42,552 bases of DNA from contig CACAAB010000011.1 of NCBI GenBank assembly GCA_902530325.1, positions 1-42,552 of the forward strand. The letters run 5' to 3'. This DNA is from an uncultured SAR116 cluster alpha proteobacterium. GTDB taxonomy: Bacteria > Pseudomonadota > Alphaproteobacteria > Puniceispirillales > Marisalimonadaceae. Numbering within the stretch: the stretch's first letter is position 1; each line of letters opens with the position of its first letter. A program made the position numbers and the translations under genes. Below the pieces are notes generated by a model that searched no databases, was not told the DNA's origin, and was given only the letters and a program-made list of their open reading frames with translations. Positions 14,732-23,352 of the stretch are shown one piece after another.

Positions 14732-15328
14732 ATGAAAATATATGTTGTAATATTCTTATCTTTTACATTGTTTGCATGCAAGGCTAATGAAAATATATCA
14801 TCAATTTCTGATAGAGTTACAAATGCTTCAAATAAGGTTGTCAATATAATTAAATCAGAAAAAACAAAAACATCTTTAAGAAATCAAAATTTAAAAAAAA
14901 GCAAAATAAACTCTAGCTCAAATAATCATCTAATTAAATTTATTGAATGGGAATGTGGAACTTTTTTTCTTTTAAAACCAGTTTTGAATGTTGGATATTT
15001 TCCAAATTATAAATCCGGTGATATTTCTGTAGGTGCATTAACCCTAGAATCAAATGACGAAATGTATCCAGCATTCCATGAAGTAAATGGGATTGATAAT
15101 TCATTTATGTGGGGTGGTCGAAAATTAAATAATTACAAGATAGTTATAAAACCAGATAATACAGCTTATTATTATGACTTTAGCAATGCAAAAAAAGACG
15201 AAATAAGAGAATCACAACAAACTCTCAAGTGCAAAAAAGAAACTTTTAACTTAGATAAAGAAAAATTTCAAAACTACACAAATAGTTTTAAAAATATTTT
15301 TAAGAAATATGGCTTTAATTTAGATTAA
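14732..15328 (+). CDS. predicted lipoprotein, unknown function
   Basis: A 198-residue protein starting with a lipoprotein signal (MKIYVVIFLSFTLFAC; lipid attachment at Cys16). A Ser/Asn/Lys-rich linker (about 18-70) leads to a strand-rich domain with a Trp-Glu-Cys segment (IEWECGTFF) and a second Cys near LKCKKET. No family is recognised. It is 47 nt after the Rid gene and may have its own promoter. Membrane location is inferred from the lipobox. Confidence 0.55.
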   Translation: MKIYVVIFLSFTLFACKANENISSISDRVTNASNKVVNIIKSEKTKTSLRNQNLKKSKINSSSNNHLIKFIEWECGTFFLLKPVLNVGYFPNYKSGDISVGALTLESNDEMYPAFHEVNGIDNSFMWGGRKLNNYKIVIKPDNTAYYYDFSNAKKDEIRESQQTLKCKKETFNLDKEKFQNYTNSFKNIFKKYGFNLD

Positions 15329-15361
15329 ATTTTTACAGATAAATTTTATAAAAGAAATTAA

Positions 15362-16168
15362 ATGACAAGTTTAAAAACATTAATAATTTGTGCCATATGT
15401 TTTTATGTAGTTATCATTTTGATAATGTTTATTTTTCAAAGATCTTTATTATACCTACCTTCCAAGGAAAAAATAGATCAATCTTATTACGCTGAAACAG
15501 GACTAAAAAAAATTGAATTTATAACTTCTGATGGATTCGTACTTAAGTCTTTATTTAAGAGACCATATAGAGAAAAAAGCATCATAATGGTATTTCATGG
15601 TAATGCAGGTCATGTTGGACACAGAGTTGAAAAATTTAGACCATTTCTAGAAGAAGGATATGGATTATTTTTAGTTGAGTATCGAGGTTATGGCGAAAAT
15701 TCTGGAAAACCATCAGAAAGTGGTTTTTATAAAGATGGACAAGCAGCTATAAATTTCTTATCTGAACAAAACATACCTAAAAATAAAACTATTATATATG
15801 GAGAGTCTTTAGGATGTGGTTTGGCTGTAAAACTTTCTACACAAAACATATTTAGAGCAATAATACTAGAAGCTCCATACACATCAATTGCTGATGTTGC
15901 ATCTCATCATTATTGGTATCTTCCTGCTAAATTACTTGTATTAGATCGATTTGACATATTCAGTATAATAGAAAATGTTAAATCCCCATTACTAGTGATT
16001 CATGGTGAAAAGGATGATGTAATTAGTATCAATTTAGGTAAAAAAGTTTTTGAATCCGCACCAGAACCTAAAAAAGCTATATTTGTAAGTAATGCAGGTC
16101 ACAACAATCTCTATGAATTTAAAATTTACGATGAAATTAAGCATTTTTTAAAAGAATTGAACAAATAG
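15362..16168 (+). CDS. membrane-anchored alpha/beta hydrolase (ABHD13/Bem46-like)
   Basis: A 268-residue protein with one N-terminal membrane helix (6-26, then FQRSLLYLPS) and an alpha/beta-hydrolase fold. FHGNAGHVGHR (78-88) is the oxyanion region, YGESLGCG gives Ser149 as nucleophile, HGEKDDV gives the acid (218 or 219), and AGHNNL gives His247. This is the usual layout of the Bem46/ABHD13 group of serine hydrolases, whose substrates are mostly unknown. Complete triad and normal length. Confidence 0.8.
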   Translation: MTSLKTLIICAICFYVVIILIMFIFQRSLLYLPSKEKIDQSYYAETGLKKIEFITSDGFVLKSLFKRPYREKSIIMVFHGNAGHVGHRVEKFRPFLEEGYGLFLVEYRGYGENSGKPSESGFYKDGQAAINFLSEQNIPKNKTIIYGESLGCGLAVKLSTQNIFRAIILEAPYTSIADVASHHYWYLPAKLLVLDRFDIFSIIENVKSPLLVIHGEKDDVISINLGKKVFESAPEPKKAIFVSNAGHNNLYEFKIYDEIKHFLKELNK

Positions 16169-16244
16169 GATTATTGACTTTATTTTTCAGTTTCACATAT
16201 CTAATCTTAAACAATAAAAAAATATAGACTTGAGGGGTTATAAA

Positions 16245-16529
16245 ATGTCATTTTTTACAGTCTCCCATTGGGAAGCAAAAACTTGGAACAAAGAAGATGA
16301 AGCAAAAGCAACAGAAAAATATGTCCCTATGATATTATCACTGGGTGCGACTTCAGTAAAAATGTGTAAAACTGAAGAGTTAAAATTTATGGTAATAACA
16401 GAATGGCCAAATGGAGCTGTTGCAAAAGAAGCTGCAGAAAAAATTGCAAGTGTCAGAGAACAAGCTTCTGAAGAATTTGATAATGTTATGATTAGCAGTC
16501 ATGCTGGCGAAACATTTGCATCAGGATAA
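16245..16529 (+). CDS. small protein, possible dimeric alpha/beta-barrel
   Basis: A 94-residue protein (MSFFTVSHWEAKTW). The frame is open from a TTG at 16230, but GAGGGG lies about 7 nt before the ATG at 16245, which fixes the start. Secondary-structure order (strand, helix, strand, strand, helix) and size fit ABM-like barrels, which include monooxygenases and stress proteins. No catalytic residue is certain. A similar-sized unknown follows. Confidence 0.5.
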   Translation: MSFFTVSHWEAKTWNKEDEAKATEKYVPMILSLGATSVKMCKTEELKFMVITEWPNGAVAKEAAEKIASVREQASEEFDNVMISSHAGETFASG

Positions 16530-16588
16530 AATAAAAAAAATTTAATTTTATTAAAATATTAAATCTTTATTATGGAAACTTTTTACAT

Positions 16589-16921
16589 ATGACTGATGCA
16601 AAATTAATTAGTTATACAATTAATGATTTTTCTACTGAAATTGAAATGGAGTCTTTTCTTCACTTTATGGAAAAACATGGAGATGAATTCTATAAGAAAT
16701 TAAAAAAACATGGATTAATTCGCTGGAGGGTTAACCAGATATGGAATAAAGCTGGAGGCTTTGCCTTATCCTCAATTTTTGAATATAAAGACCAAAAAGC
16801 TTTCGAGAAAAGCATTGAAGAAATAAAAAAGTTTCAAAAAGAGCACGAAAATTATTTTAATAAAGTCAATATGAAAAGAACCTCTAGTAGGTCAATCAAT
16901 ATGCTTGACTTTAATTATTAA
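16589..16921 (+). CDS. hypothetical small protein
   Basis: A 110-residue, Lys/Glu-rich protein (MTDAKLISYTINDFST). It has about the same size as the preceding gene and a similar strand-helix pattern, including IFEYKDQKAFEKSIEEIKKF, but no convincing sequence match to it. No family is recognised. It ends 47 nt before the rhodanese gene. Confidence 0.45.
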   Translation: MTDAKLISYTINDFSTEIEMESFLHFMEKHGDEFYKKLKKHGLIRWRVNQIWNKAGGFALSSIFEYKDQKAFEKSIEEIKKFQKEHENYFNKVNMKRTSSRSINMLDFNY

Positions 16922-16968
16922 TTGGTTGTTTTAGTTAAGTAATTATTTGTAATGGAAAGTGAAGAAGG

Positions 16969-17376
16969 ATGTTAGTTAGAATTTGCCTAAGTTGTATTTG
17001 TTTTTTGTTGATTGTTAAAACTACATTTGCTGAAATTGTAAATATTAATAATGAACAAATTAGGGAATTATCCAAAATAAATATTCCAATTGTGGATGTA
17101 AGAAGAAGTTCTGAATGGGAACAAACTGGAATTATTCCAAACAGCATTTTGTTAACTTTTTTTGATAAAAAGGGAAATTATAATTTAGATGAGTGGTATA
17201 AACAATTACGTTTAAAAATAAATGAAGGTGAACCTATTATTTTAATTTGTAGAACTGGTAGACGAACTAAGATAATTGCTGAGATGATGGATAAAAAATT
17301 TGATAATGTTATATATAACGCAAAAGGTGGGATCACCTCGTGGATTGATGAAAAACTAAAAACCGTTAAACCTTAA
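16969..17376 (+). CDS. exported rhodanese-domain protein
   Basis: A 135-residue single rhodanese domain behind a signal peptide (1-21, ending TTFA). IPIVDVRRSSEWEQTGIIPNS (39-59) is the substrate-side motif, and ICRTGRRT (93-100) is the active-site loop with Cys94. Periplasmic rhodaneses transfer sulfane sulfur or act in sulfur or redox handling. The six-residue loop and catalytic Cys are intact. It stands before a convergent pair of small membrane-protein genes. Confidence 0.82.
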   Translation: MLVRICLSCICFLLIVKTTFAEIVNINNEQIRELSKINIPIVDVRRSSEWEQTGIIPNSILLTFFDKKGNYNLDEWYKQLRLKINEGEPIILICRTGRRTKIIAEMMDKKFDNVIYNAKGGITSWIDEKLKTVKP

Positions 17377-17392
17377 TATTAAATTATTCTAA

Positions 17393-17590
17393 TTATTTAA
17401 ACAGATTAAAAATTATTGTTAAAATGATACTAATTATTAAACACGTCATTACAGGAAAGAAAAAAGTAGAATTACCAGTTTTAAATAATATATCGCCCGG
17501 TAGTTGTCCTAACCCTAGTTTTTTTATGTAAGGATATAATAGACCTAAAATTAGTATGATTATTCCAATTATAATTAAAATTTTTTGCAT
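17393..17590 (-). CDS. DUF2905-family small membrane protein
   Basis: A 65-residue protein with two membrane helices (about 4-20 and 43-63) and the family signature LGLGQLPGDILFKTGNSTFFFP between them. DUF2905 members are short two-helix proteins of unknown function. The frame is open from 17623, inside the upstream gene, but the ATG at 17590 gives the normal family length. It slightly follows the stop of the upstream unknown gene. Confidence 0.8.
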   Translation of the reverse strand: MQKILIIIGIIILILGLLYPYIKKLGLGQLPGDILFKTGNSTFFFPVMTCLIISIILTIIFNLFK

Positions 17591-17592
17591 TT

Positions 17593-17808
17593 TTATTTGA
17601 CAATCAAATAAATTATTAAGCAAATTAAAAAAGAATTTATTATTAACATATTCTTTGTTTTAACTTTTTTTTTAAAAAGTGGAACATTCCATCTATTTGT
17701 ATAATCTAGATCAACATTATCTTTTGCAAAAGTTTTTATAATAACCTTTTCCCTTGTTTTTCTGTTTTTGGAAAAATCATCAAAAAATTTTAATAGATTA
17801 TTCAACAT
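17593..17808 (-). CDS. small hypothetical protein with C-terminal membrane helix
   Basis: A 71-residue protein with a basic soluble part (KNRKTREKVIIKTFAK) and one C-terminal hydrophobic segment (about 54-70). It ends 2 nt before the DUF2905 start, so the two are coupled. No family is recognised. Confidence 0.45.
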   Translation of the reverse strand: MLNNLLKFFDDFSKNRKTREKVIIKTFAKDNVDLDYTNRWNVPLFKKKVKTKNMLIINSFLICLIIYLIVK

Positions 17809-17830
17809 CTTTTATTTTTCATAAATTAAA

Positions 17831-18370
17831 TTATTTTTGTCTTAGTTTTTTTATAGCACTTGCAATGTCTTCATCTTGAATATTTAGGACTTTTCTTTTA
17901 ATTCTTAATTTATGTGCTTCTTCTAAAACATTAGCATGAGTATATCCTATAGGTGGATCGAATTTATAACTTGCTAATTCAATAAGTAAACCTAATGGTT
18001 CCCTAAAATAAAGTGAATCCATAAACCCTCTATCTTTGATACCAGTATTTGCAAAACCATTATCATTTAAATTTTTTTCAGCTATTCGAATAGTGCTTTG
18101 ACTAACCCAGAATGCAACGTGATGAACACCTCCACATTGATTTTTAAGTTTATTTTTATCTGGTTTTAAATTTTCATTAGTGAAAACTGTTACAGTAGTT
18201 CCGTCTCCACAGTCAAAGTATAAATGATTTGTATTTAAGTCATCTAAATTTGGCTGTTCAAATATAAATTTCATTCCAAGTATATTTTGCCAAAAATCTA
18301 TTGAGGTTTTTTTGTCAGCTCCATTTAAGGTAATATGATGTATGCCTTGAGCTTGAATTATACTATCCAT
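17831..18370 (-). CDS. VOC-superfamily (glyoxalase/ring-cleavage dioxygenase-like) protein
   Basis: A 179-residue metalloprotein with two paired beta-alpha-beta-beta-beta modules. GIHHITLNG (9-17) gives His12, GGVHHVAFWV (80-89) gives His83 or His84, and EPLGLLIELASY (124-135) gives Glu131, the usual 2-His-1-Glu metal site. Members are glyoxalases, extradiol dioxygenases and related lyases. The C-terminal extension (about 140-179) is helical. It lies downstream of, but 177 nt away from, the DapA-like gene, so a shared role is uncertain. Confidence 0.82.
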   Translation of the reverse strand: MDSIIQAQGIHHITLNGADKKTSIDFWQNILGMKFIFEQPNLDDLNTNHLYFDCGDGTTVTVFTNENLKPDKNKLKNQCGGVHHVAFWVSQSTIRIAEKNLNDNGFANTGIKDRGFMDSLYFREPLGLLIELASYKFDPPIGYTHANVLEEAHKLRIKRKVLNIQDEDIASAIKKLRQK

Positions 18371-18547
18371 TTTGTTCCTATAAGTTAATACTTTAAATTT
18401 GTAACAATTTATAAACTAATGTCAAAAGTCTAAAAAAACATATAATCTTATTTATGATTATAAAAGAGTTATCAAAATTAGTTTATATGAAGTTTTCATT
18501 AATAACATTTAAGTAAGTTGCCTAACAAATACAACCTGGTGAAAATT

Positions 18548-19468
18548 TCAAATTTTCATGCCAATTGATTTTAAGGAATTTTCTAGTTGTAATTTTTCTT
18601 TATCATCAAGTGAAATTGATGATCTCATAGTATCCCTAGGTATTTTTCCTAAAACCTTCAAACAATACTTGATACGAGCTGTTGCAAAACTTGGTGGATA
18701 TTTACCATAAATATTTTGTGCTAAAATTAATAACTTTTTATCTAAATCCTTGGCTAAATCAAAATTTTTACTTTGAATATTAGTAATTAATTCAACAATT
18801 TTTTCTGGAACTATTGCAGCCAAACTAACTTGTGATCCGTCACTGTTATATTTGAAACATGGGTAGATATGCTCATCACCAGATGCCATTACTAAAAAAT
18901 TTTTATTAATACTTTTTAAGAATTTATGGTTTTCTATGTAGCTGTTAGTATTCCAACTTCCTTCTTTTATCCCAATTATATTTTTTAAATTCATTAGTTC
19001 ACCTAGGGTTTCTTTTGTATATGAAAGATGGCCAGAGTTTACGCTAGATTGATATATAAATATTGGTCCCTGAACTGCTTCTGATATAATTTTATGATGT
19101 TCATAAATCATTTTAGTGCTTATTCCTTGTGACCAAGAAAAAGGAGGAAATATCAATATTGCATTTGCTCCACTCTCTAGCATTTCTTTTGCAATACGAG
19201 CAGCTTTTTGTGGATCTTCAAAATTAACACCTGAAATTATTGATGATTCTTTTTTTATGCTTTGTTTTATTATTTTTAATACTTGAATTTGTTCATTGGC
19301 ACTTAGAGTAAAATTTTCACCAGCATGTCCATTTACTAATAAACCCTTAATACCTTTTACATTGGAAACATCCCTGACATGTTTAGCTAAATTTTCTGTA
19401 TCTATAGATTTATCTGTTTTTAAAGGCACAATATTAGCAGCATATATTCCTTTAATGTTACTATTCAT
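18548..19468 (-). CDS. DapA/NanA-family lyase or deaminase
   Basis: A 306-residue TIM-barrel protein of the class I aldolase family. NIIGIKEGSW (163-172) gives the Schiff-base Lys168 and IFIYQSS gives Tyr139. The GTTGE loop of true dihydrodipicolinate synthase reads GHAGE (48-52) here, so the pyruvate-binding Thr pair is missing and lysine biosynthesis is unlikely. It directly abuts the FAD dehydrogenase beta-subunit gene upstream. In hydroxyproline breakdown a DapA-like enzyme deaminates the imine made by a similar heterotrimeric dehydrogenase, so such a role is attractive but unproven. Confidence 0.82.
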   Translation of the reverse strand: MNSNIKGIYAANIVPLKTDKSIDTENLAKHVRDVSNVKGIKGLLVNGHAGENFTLSANEQIQVLKIIKQSIKKESSIISGVNFEDPQKAARIAKEMLESGANAILIFPPFSWSQGISTKMIYEHHKIISEAVQGPIFIYQSSVNSGHLSYTKETLGELMNLKNIIGIKEGSWNTNSYIENHKFLKSINKNFLVMASGDEHIYPCFKYNSDGSQVSLAAIVPEKIVELITNIQSKNFDLAKDLDKKLLILAQNIYGKYPPSFATARIKYCLKVLGKIPRDTMRSSISLDDKEKLQLENSLKSIGMKI

Positions 19469-20566
19469 TTATAAAAACCTTTTAATATCAAATAAACTCA
19501 AATCTATATCTTTGCCTAAAATCTTTTCAGCTAGTAATTTGCCCATGTAAGGACCACTTGTGTATCCAGAATGAATTGAACCGATTATATAAGCATTTTC
19601 ATAGTTTGGTATTTCTCCAATAATAGGCATTGCATCATCAGTCTCAGCTTCTAGACCTAACCATACTCTTGCTACTCTAGAACTTTTTAATCTCGGGATT
19701 GCATGACATGCCAACATCATGTTACCGATTAAATTTTCTGGTTTTGTTTCAGTATAATTATCTTCAACATTTCCGATCCCTGGCCAACCACCACCAATTA
19801 ATACTGTGCCATTTTTGAATTGTTTAAGTGATAATTTTCCATTGGCAACAGTAATGACTGTATCCATAATTTTTGGCATTCTCTCACTTACTATTAATTG
19901 TTGAGGAAGGCATTTAATTTTAATATTTATTTCTAATAACTTTAGTGTTTTCTCTAAATTCACTCCCGTCGCTAATATTATACTTGAAGCAGTAAGTTTT
20001 TCACCATTTTTAAAAATAATTACATATTTATTTTTATGATAATCAATTTTAGAAACATCATAATTTTCTAAAATTTTTACTTTATTTTCTTTTAGAGCTT
20101 TTGAATAAGCATTACCCGTTTGATTAGCACTTACATAACCATCCATTTCACAAAAAGCTGCGCATTTAATACTAGAATTTATGTTAGGATCAATTCGTTG
20201 TGCTTCTTTTATAGATATTATACTTATGTCTGCTCCATATTCCTTTCGTATCTTGGATCTTTCAATCAAAAGTTTTTCTTCATCTTCTGTGAAGGCTAAA
20301 CAAAGACCATTTTTCTTTTCAACGTCTATTTCTTTTGACAACCACTCACTTGTATTCATCCAGAGCTCCCAACCTTTTTTGGCATAAGGTATTAATTGTG
20401 CTCTTGTCATATGCATTGTCAATGTTCCAGCATTAACACCTGAAGCACCTCTACAAATGAAATTTTTGTCTATAATAGTTACGTTTAAACCATTTTTAGC
20501 AAGTTCTAAACCTGTAGAACCACCATTAATACCACCGCCTATTATTGCTACATCTGTTTCTGTCAT
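19469..20566 (-). CDS. FAD-dependent oxidoreductase, DAO family (OoxB/HcnC-like beta subunit)
   Basis: A 365-residue flavoprotein of the D-amino-acid-oxidase family. DVAIIGGGINGGSTGLELA (5-23) is the FAD dinucleotide motif; ASGVNAGTL (42-50) and the C-terminal GSIHSGYTSGPYMGKLLAE are family signatures. In heterotrimeric enzymes (octopine/nopaline oxidases, HcnABC, D-hydroxyproline dehydrogenases) this beta subunit oxidises the C-N bond of an amino acid derivative. The gene abuts the alpha-subunit gene (2 nt) and the DapA-like gene (0 nt). Confidence 0.85.
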   Translation of the reverse strand: MTETDVAIIGGGINGGSTGLELAKNGLNVTIIDKNFICRGASGVNAGTLTMHMTRAQLIPYAKKGWELWMNTSEWLSKEIDVEKKNGLCLAFTEDEEKLLIERSKIRKEYGADISIISIKEAQRIDPNINSSIKCAAFCEMDGYVSANQTGNAYSKALKENKVKILENYDVSKIDYHKNKYVIIFKNGEKLTASSIILATGVNLEKTLKLLEINIKIKCLPQQLIVSERMPKIMDTVITVANGKLSLKQFKNGTVLIGGGWPGIGNVEDNYTETKPENLIGNMMLACHAIPRLKSSRVARVWLGLEAETDDAMPIIGEIPNYENAYIIGSIHSGYTSGPYMGKLLAEKILGKDIDLSLFDIKRFL

Positions 20567-20568
20567 TT

Positions 20569-21996
20569 TTATAGAGGAGCCGCTTCTACTTTTGTTATTT
20601 TTTCATAATCAAAATCACCTAGAACACGGTCAAGTGGAACCGGCCTAATAGGAGATCTTCCAGTTAAATAACCTAAATTATCAATTTCACAATTTAGATA
20701 TTCTGCAACTATTTTTGAAGTAGCATAATGACAAGTTCTACCCTGACAAGGTCCCATTCCAAGTCTTGTCCAAGATTTAATTTGATTAATATCCTTTGCT
20801 CCTTGATCAACTGCTCTTAAAATTTCACTTTTTGTAATATCCTCACACCTGCATATGACTGTGCCATTATTTATACTTTCAATTAATTTTTTAGGAGTAG
20901 AATTTAATTTAAAGATAGCTTTAGCAAATACTTCATATTTATCTAATTTTTTTAAAATTTTATAAGTGTTATGATCAAATTCTGTTTGTGAAATAAATTT
21001 TTCGTCATATAATAGAGCTGAGCTAGCAAGTAAACCCTTGTCTGTTGCTGCCAAGGCTCCAGAAATTCCTGCACCATCGCCAGCTATATAAACACCACTA
21101 ATTGAAGATCTCAAAAATCGATCAACTTTTGCTATCCAGCCACCCTTTTGCTCATCATAAATATGTTCAGCCCTCAATAATCTAGTAATATCCGTGCTTG
21201 GTATTAAACCGTGGCCAATGGCAATTGTTTCTGAAATTATATTCTTAGCCTTTCCATTCTTTAAATTTCTTATTTTTACATTTATTCCTCCATCTACTTC
21301 AAAAGCTTTTTCAACTGTAGAATTTGAGTAAAAAGGAATTCTTTTGAGAAAAATTTTAAAAATCCATTTTATACCATCTCTAAAATTTTTTGGATTTGTT
21401 ATTAAGGACAAAGTAGATTTAATCCAATCTATTTTACTGCTTGTGTCTATTATTGCATCAACTTTACCACCGAATTGAATTACATAGTATGCAACCAACA
21501 TCAGAAGAGGTCCGTTACCAGCCAAAACAATTTTTTTACTTGGAATAAAATGGTGAGCTTTAAGAATCACGGTACAAGCCGCAAGCCCTATGACTCCTGG
21601 AATCGTCCATCCTTCAAAAGGTATAATTTTTTCATAGGTTCCAGTTGCTATAATTAACGATTTTGATTGCCATTGTATTGTAGAAGTTTCATTAAATGCA
21701 TTTACTTTAAACCCTGGAGAAACTTGCCAGACTGTATGATTATATGCTGTTTCAATTTTAAATTTTTTGATCTCATCAGAAAGCTTATTTTGAATTACGT
21801 TTTCTTCAAGCTTTTTTGAGATACTTTTGTATGTTTTAGGAGGTGCTCTATAAATTTGACCACCTGAGTTGGAATTTAAGTCTACTATTAATACCTTAAG
21901 TCCTTTTTTGGCGCAGTTTATAGCTGAACTCACACCACTAGGTCCAGCACCAATAACAATAACATCATATTTTCTATTATTTATCAAAGTCGCCAA
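20569..21996 (-). CDS. alpha subunit of heterotrimeric dehydrogenase (OoxA/HcnB-like)
   Basis: A 475-residue protein with two dinucleotide-binding folds. VIVIGAGPSGVSSAI (14-28) binds FAD, and a second Rossmann motif follows near LAGNGPLLML. The C-terminus carries a BFD-like [2Fe-2S] domain with CRCED (Cys382, Cys384) and GPCQGRTC (Cys417, Cys422). This layout is typical of OoxA, HcnB and the alpha chain of D-hydroxyproline dehydrogenase, which pass electrons on from the beta subunit. It overlaps the gamma gene by 20 nt. The assigned start is TTG; the true start is uncertain by a few codons. Confidence 0.85.
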   Translation of the reverse strand: MATLINNRKYDVIVIGAGPSGVSSAINCAKKGLKVLIVDLNSNSGGQIYRAPPKTYKSISKKLEENVIQNKLSDEIKKFKIETAYNHTVWQVSPGFKVNAFNETSTIQWQSKSLIIATGTYEKIIPFEGWTIPGVIGLAACTVILKAHHFIPSKKIVLAGNGPLLMLVAYYVIQFGGKVDAIIDTSSKIDWIKSTLSLITNPKNFRDGIKWIFKIFLKRIPFYSNSTVEKAFEVDGGINVKIRNLKNGKAKNIISETIAIGHGLIPSTDITRLLRAEHIYDEQKGGWIAKVDRFLRSSISGVYIAGDGAGISGALAATDKGLLASSALLYDEKFISQTEFDHNTYKILKKLDKYEVFAKAIFKLNSTPKKLIESINNGTVICRCEDITKSEILRAVDQGAKDINQIKSWTRLGMGPCQGRTCHYATSKIVAEYLNCEIDNLGYLTGRSPIRPVPLDRVLGDFDYEKITKVEAAPL

Positions 21997-22264
21997 CTTT
22001 TATTTTCATTCCGTCTTTAATAAAAACGTTACAAGAAATAACTTTTTTATCATCGATAAGCACTACACATTCTTGACAAGAGCCCATTAAACAAAACATT
22101 CCCCTACTTTGTCTTTTTTTTGGAGACAATCTTAATTTTTTTATATTATTTACAAATAAAACTACAGCGAGACATTCGCCCTCGTAAGCTTCAATTTTTT
22201 TATTATTTACATTAATATTTACTTTATTACTTCTATCAAAATAATTTGAAACTCTTAAATCCAC
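21977..22264 (-). CDS. [2Fe-2S] gamma subunit (OoxG/HcnA-like)
   Basis: A 95-residue ferredoxin-fold protein. Cys58, Cys63, Cys66 and Cys78 (FCLMGSCQEC, then ISC) give the C-x4-C-x2-C-x11-C spacing of the small subunit in heterotrimeric opine, hydroxyproline and HCN-forming enzymes. The first residues (DLRVSNYFDRSNKVNINVN) form the expected strand pair. GTG is the likely start. It is the first gene of the minus-strand operon gamma-alpha-beta-DapA and is divergent from the ABC transporter operon, with 225 nt between. Confidence 0.83.
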   Translation of the reverse strand: MDLRVSNYFDRSNKVNINVNNKKIEAYEGECLAVVLFVNNIKKLRLSPKKRQSRGMFCLMGSCQECVVLIDDKKVISCNVFIKDGMKIKVGDFDK

Positions 22265-22489
22265 TTTTTAACTTCTATCTATTAATAAATAACTTTTAAC
22301 AAACTTTTTAAAACTTTAATTTTAATATCACAATTTAGTCATCATCATTAAAAATATCTGCAAACTGATTAGGCAGTAATACATGATTTGCACAAATTTA
22401 GGCAATTAATTATTAAATTGAATAAAATTCTACCATTATATTATATTTAAATTAACGATATTAATAAATTAACTTAAAAGGAGGTTATA
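22265..22489. promoter_or_regulatory. divergent control region of the catabolic cluster
   Basis: This 225-nt spacer must hold promoters for both the dehydrogenase operon (minus) and the transporter operon (plus). It contains a 12-nt near-palindrome, ATTTGCACAAAT (22386-22397), a possible regulator site. No riboswitch fold is evident. No regulator gene lies in the cluster. Confidence 0.35.
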
Positions 22490-23296
22490 ATGTTTTTTAA
22501 ATTATTTAAAACAATTGCTGCTTTATTGGTTCTAATTTCAATTTCTGCAGTTACACAAGCGCGTTCTTTAGATGAGATTTTAAAATCAGGAGTTCTTAAA
22601 GGCGGTGTTAACCCGGGCTTACCACCACTTGCTAAATATGATGATAAAAATAATTTAGTAGGTTTTGATGCTGATATAATGGCACGACTAGCTGAAATGT
22701 TAGGTGTTAAATTGGAACTCGTTAAAGTTGGTTCCCCAGACAGAATACCATTTGTTGCTACTGGAAAGATTGATATCGTAATGGGTGCTCTTACAAGAAA
22801 TTATAAGAGACAAAAAATAGTAGATTATACTGTACCAGTTCACACAGAGGTTTTTGGAGCACTTACGACTAGCAAAAAACCTTTTGCTGCTGTAATGGAT
22901 ATGAATAGAGAGGATGTTAAGCTTGCCCAAGTTAGAGGTTCGATGCCAGCTGGATGGGCAAAGAAAAATCTAACCAAAGCAAAAATAACTTTATTCGATA
23001 ACTATCCTGACGCAATGAGAGCTATTGCTCAAGGAAGAGCCGATGCTATCGTAGATGTTGTTGATTTTCTTGGTGAACACATGAATAAATATAAAGATGT
23101 CAAATGGCAAGTAGTAGATAAAGCTATTGATACTTGGTATTGTGGTATTGGTGTTAAGAAAGGCAACGCATCCCTTCAACAATGGTTAAATGTTGCTCTG
23201 TATACACTTCATAGAGCAGATTTTGTTGATGAAACTTGGGAAAAATGGTTTGGAATACGTCAAATTCACAGTGTACAACCACAACCTTATTTCTAA
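22490..23296 (+). CDS. amino-acid-type ABC transporter substrate-binding protein
   Basis: A 268-residue family 3 periplasmic binding protein. The signal peptide (1-25) ends at TQARS, followed by LDEILKSGVLKGGVNPGLPP, the usual start of the family, and FVATGKIDIVMGALTRNYKRQK (the ligand-side signature) later. These proteins bind polar amino acids and similar small solutes. A strong AAAGGAGG ribosome site precedes the ATG. It heads an operon with two permeases and an ATPase, and a strong hairpin lies just after it. Substrate not predictable. Confidence 0.9.
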   Translation: MFFKLFKTIAALLVLISISAVTQARSLDEILKSGVLKGGVNPGLPPLAKYDDKNNLVGFDADIMARLAEMLGVKLELVKVGSPDRIPFVATGKIDIVMGALTRNYKRQKIVDYTVPVHTEVFGALTTSKKPFAAVMDMNREDVKLAQVRGSMPAGWAKKNLTKAKITLFDNYPDAMRAIAQGRADAIVDVVDFLGEHMNKYKDVKWQVVDKAIDTWYCGIGVKKGNASLQQWLNVALYTLHRADFVDETWEKWFGIRQIHSVQPQPYF

Positions 23297-23311
23297 TCTA
23301 TTTTCAAAAAT

Positions 23312-23352
23312 TGTTTTACCCTCTATTGTAATAACTGATAGAGGGTAAAACA
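23312..23352 (+). promoter_or_regulatory. 15-bp hairpin covering the permease ribosome site
   Basis: Bases 23312-23326 pair perfectly with 23338-23352 around an 11-nt loop. The right arm contains the GAGGG ribosome site and the first base of the permease ATG (23352). The stem could protect the binding-protein mRNA end and reduce permease translation, giving excess binding protein. There is no T-run, so it is not a terminator. Confidence 0.7.

Noticed and set aside
18541-18557. Terminator hairpin after the DapA-like gene
   Set aside because: The 8-bp palindrome has a one-base centre, is A/T only at the stem ends and overlaps the coding end; it cannot form a normal terminator.
18548-19468. dapA of lysine biosynthesis
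   Set aside because: The GTTGE loop is changed to GHAGE and the gene sits in a catabolic operon.
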